DNA of 64,000 bases from JAYPHU01 sp038127535 (GCA_038127535.1 JAYPHU010000016.1:1-64000), one strand, 5' to 3'. Counted from the stretch's first letter, positions 8,893 to 18,480 are shown. Notes: generated from the letters alone by a model not told the origin. A program made the numbers and translations.

Positions 8893-9647
8893 GCGCGCCC
8901 AAACTCTCCGCCTTGATCAGCATCCACAATGAGGAAGACCGGCTCGCCGAGTGTTTGGAGAAACTCACCTTCGCTGATGAAATCGTCGTCGTGCTGGACC
9001 GCTGCACCGACCGTTCCAAGGAAATCGCGGCCCGATTCACCGACCGGGTGGTCGAAGGCGGCTGGGACAAAGAGGGCAACCGGCGGAACGCGTCCATCGA
9101 CGCCTGCAGCGGCGATTGGATATTGGAGGTGGACGCCGACGAACACGTGCCGGAAGACCTAGCCCGAGAAATTCGCCGCACGATTGAGACCACGGCCTAC
9201 GACTGGCACGAAATCCCCGTCGACAATTACATCGGCAGCAAGCTGGTGCGGCATGGCTGGGGCGCCTCCTACGGTAAGGCGGCCTACCCCGGCCTGTTCC
9301 GCAAGGGCGTCAAAACCTGGGGGCTGCAGCGGGTGCATCCCCGCCTCGCCTGGACCGGCAAAAAAGGGCCCATGCTCACCAACCGGTTGAACCATTATGT
9401 GGACCGGGGGGTTTCGGACATGATCCGGCGGCTCGATTCCTATTCCACCGCGCGCGCCAAGGACATGCGGGAAGAGGGAAATATCGGCAGCTATCCCAAC
9501 AATATCAGGCGGCTGTTTTCCCGGTTCTTCAAATGCTATGTGGCGCGCAAGGGCTACAAGGAGGGCGGCTACGGCTTTCTGATTGCCTTGTTCGCGGGTC
9601 TGTTCCCGCTGGTGTCCCACATCAAAGCCCGGCACGAGGACGACTGA
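8889..9647 (+). CDS. Glycosyltransferase family 2, WaaE/KdtX-like
   Basis: A 252-residue inverting GT2 enzyme with the GT-A fold. The start MSAPKLSALISIHNEEDRLAE matches the family N-terminus, LDRCTDRSKEIA is the nucleotide-binding stretch and ILEVDADEHVPEDL contains the DxD-type metal site. The spacing and the C-terminal basic segment resemble the WaaE/KdtX lipopolysaccharide core beta-glucosyltransferase group. The ATG at 8889 overlaps the stop of the GT9 gene, which points to translational coupling and fixes the start against a longer frame beginning at 8862. Confidence 0.88.
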   Translation: MSAPKLSALISIHNEEDRLAECLEKLTFADEIVVVLDRCTDRSKEIAARFTDRVVEGGWDKEGNRRNASIDACSGDWILEVDADEHVPEDLAREIRRTIETTAYDWHEIPVDNYIGSKLVRHGWGASYGKAAYPGLFRKGVKTWGLQRVHPRLAWTGKKGPMLTNRLNHYVDRGVSDMIRRLDSYSTARAKDMREEGNIGSYPNNIRRLFSRFFKCYVARKGYKEGGYGFLIALFAGLFPLVSHIKARHEDD

Positions 9648-9649
9648 CC

Positions 9650-10687
9650 ATGGCGCGGATCGTTTTGGCCGACGACGGCATCGAATTCGACGGTAACAGC
9701 CCCTCGCAAGGCCCTTTGGGTGGCGTGGAAAGTTCCGTTGTCAACTTGTGCCGGGAATTAGCGGCGCGCGGTCACAGTGTCCATGTCCGCAACATGTGCC
9801 GAGAGGCGCAGGAAATCGACGGCGTCGATTGGGCCCCGCTGAGCCAAGGCCTTCCCGGCAGCGCTGATCTCTACATCGCCAACCGGGGCGACAAGCTGAT
9901 CAAAATGATGCCCGAGGCCAAGCGCACCGTATTTTGGATTCATAATCCAGCCCGATATCTGCTGAAGTGGCGTTATCTCTCCAAGCTTTGGCAGGTAAAG
10001 CCGGCGATCATTTTTATCGGCGAGTATCACGCCACCACCTATCCGGGTTGGGCGCCGGGCGGTGACCGCATCGTGATCCCGTACGGCATCGAGACGGTTT
10101 TTCGGGAGGTAGCCCCCTTCGATGAGACCCCGCCCCGCCGGGCTATTTTCACCTCCAACCCGCTGCGGTCGTTGGATTGGCTCTTGAACATCTGGGCGAG
10201 AGACATCCGCCCTCAAGCGCCGGATGCGGAACTCCACATCTTTTCCGGCGCGGCTACCTACGGCAAAGTCGGCGACGGCAAGGCAACGCCGATGGAGCTG
10301 GTGCTGGAGAAGGCCCGATCGCTGGCAAAAGCGGGCGTCGTCGTCCGTGATCCGGTGTCCAAACAGCAACTCACTGAGGAGTTTAAGAAGGTCCGTGTGA
10401 TGCTATATAAGGGCGATGAAAATGAAACCTTTTGTCTGGCGGTCGGCGAAGCGCAAGCGGCCGGGGTGCCGGCAGTGGTCCAGCAATTGGGCTCGGTGGT
10501 CGAACGTGTCATTCACGGCGCCACCGGTGCGATAACGGAGAGCGATCAACAATTTGCCGCGGCGGCCGTTGCGCTTTTGACCGATGACGCACTTTGGCGG
10601 CAGCAGCACGAGGCCGCCCAAGCGCAGCAACGGTCCTGGACTTGGGCCTCCGCTGCGGAAGCTTTTGAGAAACTGATTCCCTCATGA
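9650..10687 (+). CDS. Glycosyltransferase, GT4-like (paralogue of the first operon gene)
   Basis: A 345-residue GT-B enzyme. It shares the N-terminal pattern D-x-I-x-F-D-G...PLGGxES and the following I-D/N-G-V-D-W-x-P with the protein encoded at 6870, so the two are ancient duplicates that flank the GT9 and GT2 genes. The donor-site region reads CLAVGEAQAAGVPAVVQQLG. The ATG at 9650 follows the previous stop by two bases and is the natural operon start; an open frame reaching back to 9533 lies inside the GT2 gene and is not credible. Confidence 0.85.
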   Translation: MARIVLADDGIEFDGNSPSQGPLGGVESSVVNLCRELAARGHSVHVRNMCREAQEIDGVDWAPLSQGLPGSADLYIANRGDKLIKMMPEAKRTVFWIHNPARYLLKWRYLSKLWQVKPAIIFIGEYHATTYPGWAPGGDRIVIPYGIETVFREVAPFDETPPRRAIFTSNPLRSLDWLLNIWARDIRPQAPDAELHIFSGAATYGKVGDGKATPMELVLEKARSLAKAGVVVRDPVSKQQLTEEFKKVRVMLYKGDENETFCLAVGEAQAAGVPAVVQQLGSVVERVIHGATGAITESDQQFAAAAVALLTDDALWRQQHEAAQAQQRSWTWASAAEAFEKLIPS

Positions 10688-11733
10688 AAATACTGCAAGT
10701 TATGGCGGGCGCTCAGTACGGCGGGGCCGAGGCCTTCTTTACCCGCCTCGCCACGACGCTGAATAAAACCGATATCGACCAACGGGTCATCATCCGGCGA
10801 GATGCCGACCGCGCTCGCCAGCTTCGAGAGGGCGGGGTCGAACCTATCGAACTGGGATTCGGCGGGCTCTTGGATTTTTCGACCCGTATGGCGTTGCGCC
10901 GCCGTATCACCGAGTTCAAACCGGATGTGGTTCTGAGTTGGATGAACCGCGCAACGTCCATGTGCCCGCGCGTTAAGGATGGGGTCCATGTGGGCCGGCT
11001 GGGCGGCTACTACAATCTCAAATACTATCGCAAGTGTAACCACCTCATCGCTAACACGACAGACATCGCGGATTACCTGCGCAATAACGCCTGGCCGGCG
11101 GAGAAGGTTCATTACCTGCCCAATTTTGTCGGCGCCAAACGTGTGCCGCCCATCAACCGGCGTGAATTCTTTACCCCGGATAAAGCGCCGCTGGTCCTGG
11201 CGTTGGGCCGATTACACGAAAACAAGGCTTTCGACGTCCTGTTGGAAGCCATGGCACGGGTGCCAAACGCCTATCTGTGGCTGGCCGGCGAGGGCGATCT
11301 TCGGCAAAAACTGGATCAGCAAGCGGAAGTTCTGGGCATCAAACCCAGGGTACGCTTTCTGGGCTGGCGCGAAGATACCGAAGCCCTGTTCGCCGCAGCC
11401 GATATTTTTGTCTGCCCCTCCCGGCATGAGCCGCTCGGCAACGTGGTGATCGAAGCCTGGGCGCAGGGCGTACCCGTTGTTGCTGCAGACAGTCTGGGAC
11501 CCGGCACGTTGATCAATCATGGCGAAAATGGGGTCCTGGTCCCGGTCGATGATGCCGGCGCGTTGGCGCGGTCTCTCAAGCGCGTGATCGAGGACGATGA
11601 CCTCAGGGCCAGTTTGGCGCAAGGTGGATTAAAGTCTTACGAGACCAATCACACTGAACAGATCGTGGTCGAGAAATACCTCTCCTTCTTCGAGAGCGTC
11701 GTTAGGTCAAAACAGGATTCGGATAAAGATTAA
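10684..11733 (+). CDS. Glycosyltransferase family 4
   Basis: A 349-residue GT4 retaining glycosyltransferase. The N-terminus MKILQVMAGAQYGGAEAFFTRLA is the classic acceptor-side Rossmann start with the GGAE motif. The donor domain has VLALGRLHENKAFDVLLEAM and the EX7E site in SRHEPLGNVVIEAWAQGVPVV. It begins in an ATGA overlap with the preceding gene, and its TAA stop shares one base with the ATG of the next, so translation of the whole run is probably coupled. The linkage formed is unknown. Confidence 0.9.
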   Translation: MKILQVMAGAQYGGAEAFFTRLATTLNKTDIDQRVIIRRDADRARQLREGGVEPIELGFGGLLDFSTRMALRRRITEFKPDVVLSWMNRATSMCPRVKDGVHVGRLGGYYNLKYYRKCNHLIANTTDIADYLRNNAWPAEKVHYLPNFVGAKRVPPINRREFFTPDKAPLVLALGRLHENKAFDVLLEAMARVPNAYLWLAGEGDLRQKLDQQAEVLGIKPRVRFLGWREDTEALFAAADIFVCPSRHEPLGNVVIEAWAQGVPVVAADSLGPGTLINHGENGVLVPVDDAGALARSLKRVIEDDDLRASLAQGGLKSYETNHTEQIVVEKYLSFFESVVRSKQDSDKD

Positions 11734-13487
11734 TGTGCGGCATCGCCGGCTATATGGTCCAGGAAGGCGCGCCCGACACCGGGCCAATGGACCGTATGCT
11801 GGAAACTCTCGCCCATCGCGGACCCGATGGCCGGGCCAGGGCCTCCGTCGGCGGCGCATCCCTGGGACATGTCCGCCTCGCCATCATTGATCTGGAGACC
11901 GGCAACCAACCCTTCGTCAGCCAGCATGGCACAGCTCTGATCGCCAACGGCGAAGTCTACAATTTCGTCGAACTACGCGACGACCTCGGCGGCGAAAAGT
12001 TCTCCACCAATTCTGATTGCGAGCCGCCGCTGCGCCTGTTCGATCTGAACGGCAAAGGCTATGCGGAAAAATTGCGCGGCATGTATGCCATCGCAATCAC
12101 CGAAGCTGGCGGCGAGAACCTGCACCTCAGCCGCGATCCGTTCGGCATTAAGCCGCTATACTACACGTCCGTCAGCGGCGGTATCGCCTTTACCTCGGAG
12201 CCGCAGGCCCTGATCAAAGCGGGTTTCATTGAACCGGAAGTCCGCATCGAATCCCGACACGACCTGTTACAGCACCAGTTCACCCGGGGCGCGGAGACGA
12301 TCTATCAAGGTGTTTACCGGGTCCTGCCGGGAGAGACCCTCTCTGTGTCGCCGGCCGGGGTGGAACGTACCGCGCTCAAACCCGCCCTGCCGGACGCCGC
12401 GCCGTCCGATTGGGCCGAGGACGAAGCGCTAAAGCTCTTGGACGAGGCTTTCATGGACAGTGTCGCCGTTCACCAGCGATCCGATGTGCCCTTCGGCATG
12501 TTCCTGTCGGGCGGCGTCGACTCGTCCGCCGTGCTGGCCGCTATGCGAGACCTCAACGATACGCCTGTGGAATGCTTCACAGCAGGCTTCTCCGGCTCGA
12601 GCGCCGCCGATGAGCGGGAACATGCGGAACGGGTCGCCAAAGCCGCCGGCGCACGGCATCATTCCGTGGATTTCAGTGAGGATGATTTTTGGTCGCTGTT
12701 GCCCCGTATTGCACAAATTCTCGATGATCCCACGGCCGATTACGCGACCCTGCCCACCTACAAACTTGGTGGCCTGGCAGCCGACCATGGGCTTAAGGTG
12801 ATCTTGAGCGGCGAAGGCGGCGACGAATTGTTTGCCGGCTACGGCCGCTACCGGCGGCTGCTCCGGCCCCGGCTATTGGGCGGGCGGGCCATGCGCCGGA
12901 AAGGCCTATTCGATGATCTAGATGTACTTCGGGACAGATCGGCGGATGCGAAAATTGAGCCCCCCGTCTCCAAGAACTGGACCAAGTTGCAGGCCGCTCA
13001 GGCGCTCGACTGCCAGGATTGGCTGCCCAACGACCTGCTGATTAAGCTTGACCGCTGCTTGATGGCCCACAGCGTCGAGGGCCGGACGCCATTCCTTGAT
13101 CCTGTCGTCGCCGATGTCGCCATGCGGCTGCCGGACGATCTGAAAATTCGCAACGGACTGGGCAAGTATTTGCTGCGCAAGTGGCTGGAACAAAAACTAC
13201 CCGAAGCGGACCCGTTCGCCAAGAAACGTGGATTTACCGTCCCGGTCGATGAATGGATCAGCAGAAAGGCCAAACAGGCAGGTGAACTCGTCGCGGCGCG
13301 GGACGCCGTCGGCGAAATCGCCGAACCCGACAAGGTGCGCGCTTTGTTTAAGTCGCTGGAAGGCACTCCGGCGCGCCATGCCGGCCAAGCCGCCTGGCGG
13401 CTGTTGTTCTATGCACTCTGGCACCGGGCGAACATCCAGGGCAAAGCGCCCATAGGCGATGTGTTCGAAACTCTCTCCGCCGGCTAA
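11733..13487 (+). CDS. Asparagine synthase (glutamine-hydrolysing) family amidotransferase in glycan operon
   Basis: A 584-residue AsnB-type enzyme. After the initiator methionine comes the nucleophile Cys2 (MCGIAGYM) of a class II glutaminase domain, and the synthetase domain has the ATP pyrophosphatase loop SGGVDSSAVLAAM near residue 260. In general these enzymes transfer ammonia from glutamine to an acyl-adenylate, classically aspartate. Its place as the last gene of a glycosyltransferase operon, overlapping the previous stop by one base, suggests instead amidation of a sugar carboxyl, as proposed for WbpS-like proteins of O-antigen loci. That substrate is inference; a plain asparagine synthetase cannot be excluded. 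Confidence 0.9.
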   Translation: MCGIAGYMVQEGAPDTGPMDRMLETLAHRGPDGRARASVGGASLGHVRLAIIDLETGNQPFVSQHGTALIANGEVYNFVELRDDLGGEKFSTNSDCEPPLRLFDLNGKGYAEKLRGMYAIAITEAGGENLHLSRDPFGIKPLYYTSVSGGIAFTSEPQALIKAGFIEPEVRIESRHDLLQHQFTRGAETIYQGVYRVLPGETLSVSPAGVERTALKPALPDAAPSDWAEDEALKLLDEAFMDSVAVHQRSDVPFGMFLSGGVDSSAVLAAMRDLNDTPVECFTAGFSGSSAADEREHAERVAKAAGARHHSVDFSEDDFWSLLPRIAQILDDPTADYATLPTYKLGGLAADHGLKVILSGEGGDELFAGYGRYRRLLRPRLLGGRAMRRKGLFDDLDVLRDRSADAKIEPPVSKNWTKLQAAQALDCQDWLPNDLLIKLDRCLMAHSVEGRTPFLDPVVADVAMRLPDDLKIRNGLGKYLLRKWLEQKLPEADPFAKKRGFTVPVDEWISRKAKQAGELVAARDAVGEIAEPDKVRALFKSLEGTPARHAGQAAWRLLFYALWHRANIQGKAPIGDVFETLSAG

Positions 13488-13534
13488 GCCGACAAAGGGG
13501 CTGAAATCGCGTTCGAATCGTGTAGTCTGCGCCC

Positions 13535-13951
13535 ATGTTAGAGTATTTCACCCTCCATGTCTTGGCGCTGATTTTCGTCGCCGCGCAATTCGGCGGCATG
13601 GCGTTCTTTGCCTTCCTGTTCACGCCGCTAGTGTTCAAGTTCGTAGAGCGGGACGACGCGGCGAAGTTCCTGCGCCAGGTTTTCCCGGTCTATCACCGGG
13701 TGATGGCCGGGATGGCGATCATCCCCGCCCTGATCTTGCTCGCCGGCCACGCCTTTATGGTGGAGGTGGTGAGCCTGCTGTCGGTGGCGGCGGTGTTCCT
13801 ATTCGCCGCCCAGGTGCTGGTGCCGATGGCGAATTCGACCCGAGAGACCGGCGACCAGGCCAAGTTTTCCAAGATTCATCGCGTCAGCGTCATACTTCAT
13901 ACGATCCAGTTCATCGTGGTGTTCGTCATGTTCATCCGGCTGGCGCAGTGA
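13535..13951 (+). CDS. DUF4149-like small membrane protein
   Basis: A 138-residue membrane protein with four predicted transmembrane helices (roughly residues 5-30, 52-70, 75-95 and 118-136). The pattern FGGMAFFAFLFTPLVFKF in the first helices and FSKIHRVSVILHTIQFIV at the end match the DUF4149/TMEM205-like family, whose function in bacteria is unknown. It sits 14 bases before pyrC and could be cotranscribed with it. Confidence 0.75.
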   Translation: MLEYFTLHVLALIFVAAQFGGMAFFAFLFTPLVFKFVERDDAAKFLRQVFPVYHRVMAGMAIIPALILLAGHAFMVEVVSLLSVAAVFLFAAQVLVPMANSTRETGDQAKFSKIHRVSVILHTIQFIVVFVMFIRLAQ

Positions 13952-13964
13952 GGGGAAGGCGAAG

Positions 13965-15023
13965 ATGGCTGACATGACTGACCTCACCATTATCAAGCCG
14001 GACGATTGGCACGTGCATTTGCGGGACGGGGAGATGCTGAAGGCGGTCGCGCCCTGGACCGCGCGGCAGTTCGGCCGGGCCATCATCATGCCGAACCTGC
14101 CGGAGCCGGTGACCACGGCCGCCCAGGCCGCCGATTACCGGCGGCGCATCCTCCAGGCCCTGCCCGACAGCGCCATCGACGCGGGCTTTTTACCGTTGAT
14201 GACCAGCTATCTGACCGACCGGACCGATCCGGACGACCTGGCCCAGGGCTATGTGGACGGCGCATTCACCGCCGCCAAGCTGTATCCGGCCAATGCGACC
14301 ACCAACTCGGCGCACGGAGTTTCGGATGTCAGTAAAATCCATCCCGTCTTGGAGAAGATGCAGGAGATCGGCATGCCGCTCCTGATCCACGGGGAAGTGG
14401 TGGATCACAGCGTCGATGTATTCGACCGGGAAGAAGTGTTTATCAGGAAAGTCCTGCGCCCGTTGCTGATCATGTTCCCGACCCTGCGCGTGGTGTTGGA
14501 GCACATCACCACCAAACAGTCGGTGGACTTCGTGCGGTCCATGAACGGCCGGCTGGCGGCGACCATCACCGTCCACCATCTGATCATCAACCGCACGGAT
14601 ATCTTCAAGGGCGGCATCCGGCCCCATCTCTATTGCCTGCCCATCGCCAAGCGGGAAGAACACCGGCTCGCCCTGCGCGACGCCGCGACTTCGGGAGAGG
14701 CCAGTTTCTTCCTCGGCACCGACACCGCCCCCCACCCGATCGGCGACAAGGAAACCGATTGCGGCTGCGCGGGCATTTTTACCGGCATGAACGCCATGGA
14801 ACTCTATACGCAAGTGTTCGAAGAAGATGACGCCCTCGACAAATTGGAGGCTTTTGCGTCGCTCAACGGGCCGGCGTTCTATGGGCTGGAGCCCAATAGC
14901 GGCACCCTTACCCTGAAGCGGGAGGATTGGACCGTGCCGGAAAGCCTTGATGTGGGCGATGGCCGCGCCGTCCGCCCGTTCATGGCCGGCGAGGTCTTAC
15001 ACTGGCGGGCGAACCCTACTTAG
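13965..15023 (+). CDS. pyrC: Dihydroorotase
   Basis: A 352-residue dihydroorotase of the homodimeric E. coli PyrC type, which interconverts carbamoyl-aspartate and dihydroorotate in pyrimidine synthesis. Zinc ligands H16 and H18 lie in DDWHVHLRDG, and K105 in AAKLYPANATTNSAHG is the lysine expected to be carboxylated. FFLGTDTAPH carries the catalytic aspartate. The length matches the E. coli enzyme (348). The 3' end overlaps the convergent M48 protease gene by eight bases. Confidence 0.95.
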   Translation: MADMTDLTIIKPDDWHVHLRDGEMLKAVAPWTARQFGRAIIMPNLPEPVTTAAQAADYRRRILQALPDSAIDAGFLPLMTSYLTDRTDPDDLAQGYVDGAFTAAKLYPANATTNSAHGVSDVSKIHPVLEKMQEIGMPLLIHGEVVDHSVDVFDREEVFIRKVLRPLLIMFPTLRVVLEHITTKQSVDFVRSMNGRLAATITVHHLIINRTDIFKGGIRPHLYCLPIAKREEHRLALRDAATSGEASFFLGTDTAPHPIGDKETDCGCAGIFTGMNAMELYTQVFEEDDALDKLEAFASLNGPAFYGLEPNSGTLTLKREDWTVPESLDVGDGRAVRPFMAGEVLHWRANPT

Positions 15024-16101
15024 TCTCATCGAAGCCGCAAAATTGCCGCAGACGCTGCCAATCCTCAGCAGGCATCACTGGGATCGTCGGCTGCGAGACG
15101 GTTTTGACCTGATCCGCACGGTCCTGTGACCGTGGATGCGTCGAAAAATACTCAAGCTTCTCAACCAGGCCTTTTTCTTTCTCGGCCAGTTTCTCAAAAA
15201 ATGTCCGGATCCCATTGGTGTCGATCCGGGCCTTTTGCAGCAGTTCCACGGCGAGCTCATCCGCCTCCCGTTCCGCATCACGGCTGTAGGAGCTGGAGGC
15301 GAGCGAAGTACTGATATCAGCCGAGAACCCTGTGCCGAAGATCAGGCTTAGCGTATGATTCACGATGAGAGCGCGGAAGAACGCCTGGGCCACATGCCGT
15401 TTGATTTCGTGACCCATTTCATGACCCAGAACGCCCGCCACTTCCTCCGGTGAGGACGCCGCCTTGACCAAGCCTTCAAACAACACCAGGTGGCCGCCCG
15501 GCATGGCGAAGGCGTTCACTAGCTTGCCCTGCATCACCAGGAGATGAAATTGCTGGGTCAGCCCGTTTGTCGTTTTGATCCGGTCGATAATTTTATCCGA
15601 CATGGCTTGGATCCGATCCAGACAAACGCGATTTACCTGTTCCTTCTCGCGCATGCTTTCAAACTGACTGAACGCGCGGCGGCCGATTTTATCTTCCCAG
15701 GATTGGGGCACCAAATTGACCCCGGCCACGACAAGCAAGGGAAGCGCCAGGTAAAGACCAACAATCACGGCAATCGTCAGCACCGTGTACGCGCCGATGT
15801 GCCGCCACTTGGGCACATAGCGAAGCGCCGTATGAGACTTTTTCGGCAGCCGTTGACTTAGCGCCTTGATCCCCGCCTCATCGACAACCGTCAGGCGGCA
15901 TTCGGGATCAGTTTCGGAAGATAGGCGGACGCTTTGCGCGGACCGCAATACGTCGTGCACGATGATCTCGTCCAGACGCCAGGTTTTGATTTCCTCTTCA
16001 CCGGTGGATTCCACGATCTCCAGGAGATCACCCCAGAACCGAACAGTAACCTCTGTGACCGCGCTGGTTTGGCCGTCGCTGAAACGGGCCGGAAATTCCA
16101 T
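15016..16101 (-). CDS. M48 family metalloprotease, membrane-anchored
   Basis: A 361-residue zinc protease. Residues 1-100 form a domain rich in beta structure without a recognised motif, residues 104-128 are a transmembrane segment, and the protease domain follows with the HExxH site HEMGH at 227-231 and the third-ligand motif EREAD near 277-281. The arrangement, with a cytosolic N-terminal domain and the protease after one helix, suggests envelope protein quality control. It starts three bases downstream of the DUF898 protein stop and the pair probably forms an operon. Confidence 0.88.
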   Translation of the reverse strand: MEFPARFSDGQTSAVTEVTVRFWGDLLEIVESTGEEEIKTWRLDEIIVHDVLRSAQSVRLSSETDPECRLTVVDEAGIKALSQRLPKKSHTALRYVPKWRHIGAYTVLTIAVIVGLYLALPLLVVAGVNLVPQSWEDKIGRRAFSQFESMREKEQVNRVCLDRIQAMSDKIIDRIKTTNGLTQQFHLLVMQGKLVNAFAMPGGHLVLFEGLVKAASSPEEVAGVLGHEMGHEIKRHVAQAFFRALIVNHTLSLIFGTGFSADISTSLASSSYSRDAEREADELAVELLQKARIDTNGIRTFFEKLAEKEKGLVEKLEYFSTHPRSQDRADQVKTVSQPTIPVMPAEDWQRLRQFCGFDETK

Positions 16102-16103
16102 CG

Positions 16104-17318
16104 CTAGATTCCGCCTACATCAAACACATCCATCAAGCCTTCGCCCCTGTCCGGCCCTTCCTCGGTGGATTGGGCGATGATCTGACTTTCGGCATCCCCC
16201 TGATACACCAATCGCGCCTCAAAATAACGTATATATCGCGTGTAGACATAGGGCGTCGCCAGACCGAGCGTGAAGAGAACGAGCAGATTATTTCCCGTGG
16301 CGAAAAACATGTATCCCCAGGGAGAAATATCGAAGCGGAATCTCAGCTCCTTGAAGTTAATGCAGGTGGCAAAATACCTCCACTCCCGCGCGCGGTACCA
16401 GTTATAGGGCGCTGTCGACAGCGCGAGGGCGATAATCGCGAAAACAACCATATAGACCGCAACAATGTCGGTGAAATTGGTCCGCAGCAAATCCTCAAAG
16501 GTCTTGTCCGTAGTCCAACTGGTGTTGGGTAGTAGGGCGATCATAAGAGCGAGAAATAGGACCAAGATCACCACGACGGCCACGTACAACAGAACGGCTC
16601 CGACAAAGGCATAAAAGAGTGGCCCGGTCCGGGGCGCAAAATCCAATTTCGCGGCGCCGAACCAGGTATGACCGATCCGGTATTCCGACAATTTCCGCCG
16701 GAAATGCGGCAGCATCAAAAACATGGTGAACGGCGCAAGGGCATACAGAAATAGCGTCGATACGCCGTAAATCCAGGCCTTGCCGGTCTGGCCGCCTCGG
16801 ATGCCGCGCCATTGAGTCCGGCTCAGCCGGTACCGCCGCGCCCGATACAAAGCGACCGGAATAAGAAAATAGATCAACAGCGCCTGAGCGCCGCCGATGG
16901 CCGCCTGAAGCTCCACGTTCTCAGACTCCGTCACGGTTAGAATGATCTCCGGCAGGATGAAAATCGGGAACAGGATCAGGAACAAAACCACCATGAACCC
17001 GATCAACAGCTCCTTCGGCGTGCCGGTATACTCAAGCCGGTCGTTGAAGATTTCCACGTTGCTCCAGACATAACGGCGAATGCGGGTCTTCCCCCAAAAC
17101 CGATAGAAGCCCAGCGTGATGATCGACAGAACGTAGTTGATGATAAAAATCTTGAACAAGTCCCCGCCGTCTCCGTGGTAGGAGTAAAGCCGCTTCCACC
17201 TATCGTCTTCCCGGACGACCGGCTCGGCGGACTGAATCGGGGCGGCGCTCTCACACGGTGTCGCGGGCGTCGGCGGCGCCGGCTGACCGGAGTCCGGTGT
17301 GTCTGAGTTTTCGTTCAT
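16104..17318 (-). CDS. DUF898 (YjgN-like) multi-pass membrane protein
   Basis: A protein of about 404 residues with a proline-rich N-terminal tail, then the DUF898 signature YHGDGGDLFKIFIINYVLS and GFYRFWGKTRIRRYVWSN, then several hydrophobic segments. The motif F-x-G-x-G-x-L...WxxTRxRRY recurs in weaker form in the second half (LYFVGFDISPWGY-like region), fitting the internal duplication of YjgN proteins. The function is unknown. An earlier in-frame ATG at 17339 is possible; I chose 17318 because a purine-rich stretch lies just upstream. It is the first gene of a pair with the M48 protease. Confidence 0.8.
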   Translation of the reverse strand: MNENSDTPDSGQPAPPTPATPCESAAPIQSAEPVVREDDRWKRLYSYHGDGGDLFKIFIINYVLSIITLGFYRFWGKTRIRRYVWSNVEIFNDRLEYTGTPKELLIGFMVVLFLILFPIFILPEIILTVTESENVELQAAIGGAQALLIYFLIPVALYRARRYRLSRTQWRGIRGGQTGKAWIYGVSTLFLYALAPFTMFLMLPHFRRKLSEYRIGHTWFGAAKLDFAPRTGPLFYAFVGAVLLYVAVVVILVLFLALMIALLPNTSWTTDKTFEDLLRTNFTDIVAVYMVVFAIIALALSTAPYNWYRAREWRYFATCINFKELRFRFDISPWGYMFFATGNNLLVLFTLGLATPYVYTRYIRYFEARLVYQGDAESQIIAQSTEEGPDRGEGLMDVFDVGGI

Positions 17319-17456
17319 GAGCCCCCCGCGCTGAGCCATTGGAACGTGTTTTAAGAATTATCTGCAATTACTATTTCAAGTTGCACCGATCTCACAAGAC
17401 GCGTTTGCAAATAAGGCCCCCACCCCGCAATATATTTAAAACCAGGGGATTGGAAA

Positions 17457-18455
17457 ATGACCGTCACATTCAACGGCCTGCTCTTAAACGAGACCGACGA
17501 CGGCGTCGCCGCCGAGATGACCACGCTGAATGACAGTAACCTGCCCGATGGCGATGTCACTGTCGCGGTCGACTATTCGACGCTGAACTACAAGGACGGC
17601 ATGGTCCTGAGGGGCCTGGGCCGGCTGGTGCGCAACTACCCGCACGTCCCCGGCGTTGATTTTGCAGGCACGGTGGCGGCCGATTCCTCCGGCACGTTCT
17701 CAGAGGGCGACCGGGTGGTGCTGAACGGCTGGCGGGTCGGCGAAATGCGCTGGGGCGGCTATGCCCAGCTCGCCAGGGCCGAAAGCGGCTGGCTGGTGAA
17801 ACTGCCGGACACGATTTCCACCGAACAAGCTATGGCCATCGGCACGGCGGGCTATACCGCCATGCTGGCCGTCATGGCGCTGGAAGATCACGGACTTACA
17901 GCCGACACGGACGGCCATGTGCTGGTCACCGGGGCCGCCGGCGGTGTGGGCAGTGTCGCTGTCGCGATCCTCGCCAAGCTCGGCTACAAGGTGGCGGCCG
18001 GCACGGGCCGGGAAGAAACCCACGACTATCTGAAAAGCCTGGGCGCAGCGACCATCGTCAGCCGGGAAGAGCTGGAAGAGGCCCCCAAAGGGCCCTTGGG
18101 CTCCGAACGCTGGGCCGGGGCCATCGACAATGTGGGCGGGCCCATTCTGGCCAACCTGTTAGCATCCCTACAATCCCACGGCAGTTGTTCCGCCGTCGGC
18201 CTCGCCGCCTCGCCGAAGCTTGACACGACGGTGGTGCCGTTTCTGCTGCGCGGCGTGAACCTGCTGGGCATCGATTCCGTCATGTGCCCGTTGGCCCGCC
18301 GCCAAACCGCCTGGGCGCGGCTCGCCACCGACCTGCCCGCCGACAAACTGGCCGAAGCGACCACGGTCGTGCCGTTAAGCGAGATCACCGGTTATGCGGA
18401 TCAAATCCTCGCCGGCCAGGTCCGCGGCCGGATTGTTGTGGATGTGAACGGGTAG
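17457..18455 (+). CDS. acuI: AcuI/YhdH-type medium-chain reductase (acryloyl-CoA reductase family)
   Basis: A 332-residue zinc-free medium-chain dehydrogenase/reductase. The N-terminal VDYSTLNYKDGMVLRG and PGVDFAGTV and the NADPH-binding HVLVTGAAGGVGSVAVAIL are typical of the AcuI/YhdH group, which reduces acryloyl-CoA to propionyl-CoA. In marine alphaproteobacteria AcuI detoxifies acrylate from DMSP cleavage, but no DMSP lyase is in this window. The start at 17457 is preceded by AGGGGATTGGAAA. A strong hairpin follows the gene at 18481. Confidence 0.88.
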   Translation: MTVTFNGLLLNETDDGVAAEMTTLNDSNLPDGDVTVAVDYSTLNYKDGMVLRGLGRLVRNYPHVPGVDFAGTVAADSSGTFSEGDRVVLNGWRVGEMRWGGYAQLARAESGWLVKLPDTISTEQAMAIGTAGYTAMLAVMALEDHGLTADTDGHVLVTGAAGGVGSVAVAILAKLGYKVAAGTGREETHDYLKSLGAATIVSREELEEAPKGPLGSERWAGAIDNVGGPILANLLASLQSHGSCSAVGLAASPKLDTTVVPFLLRGVNLLGIDSVMCPLARRQTAWARLATDLPADKLAEATTVVPLSEITGYADQILAGQVRGRIVVDVNG

Positions 18456-18480
18456 GGTTCGCTTTCTCTTCGCTCTGATC

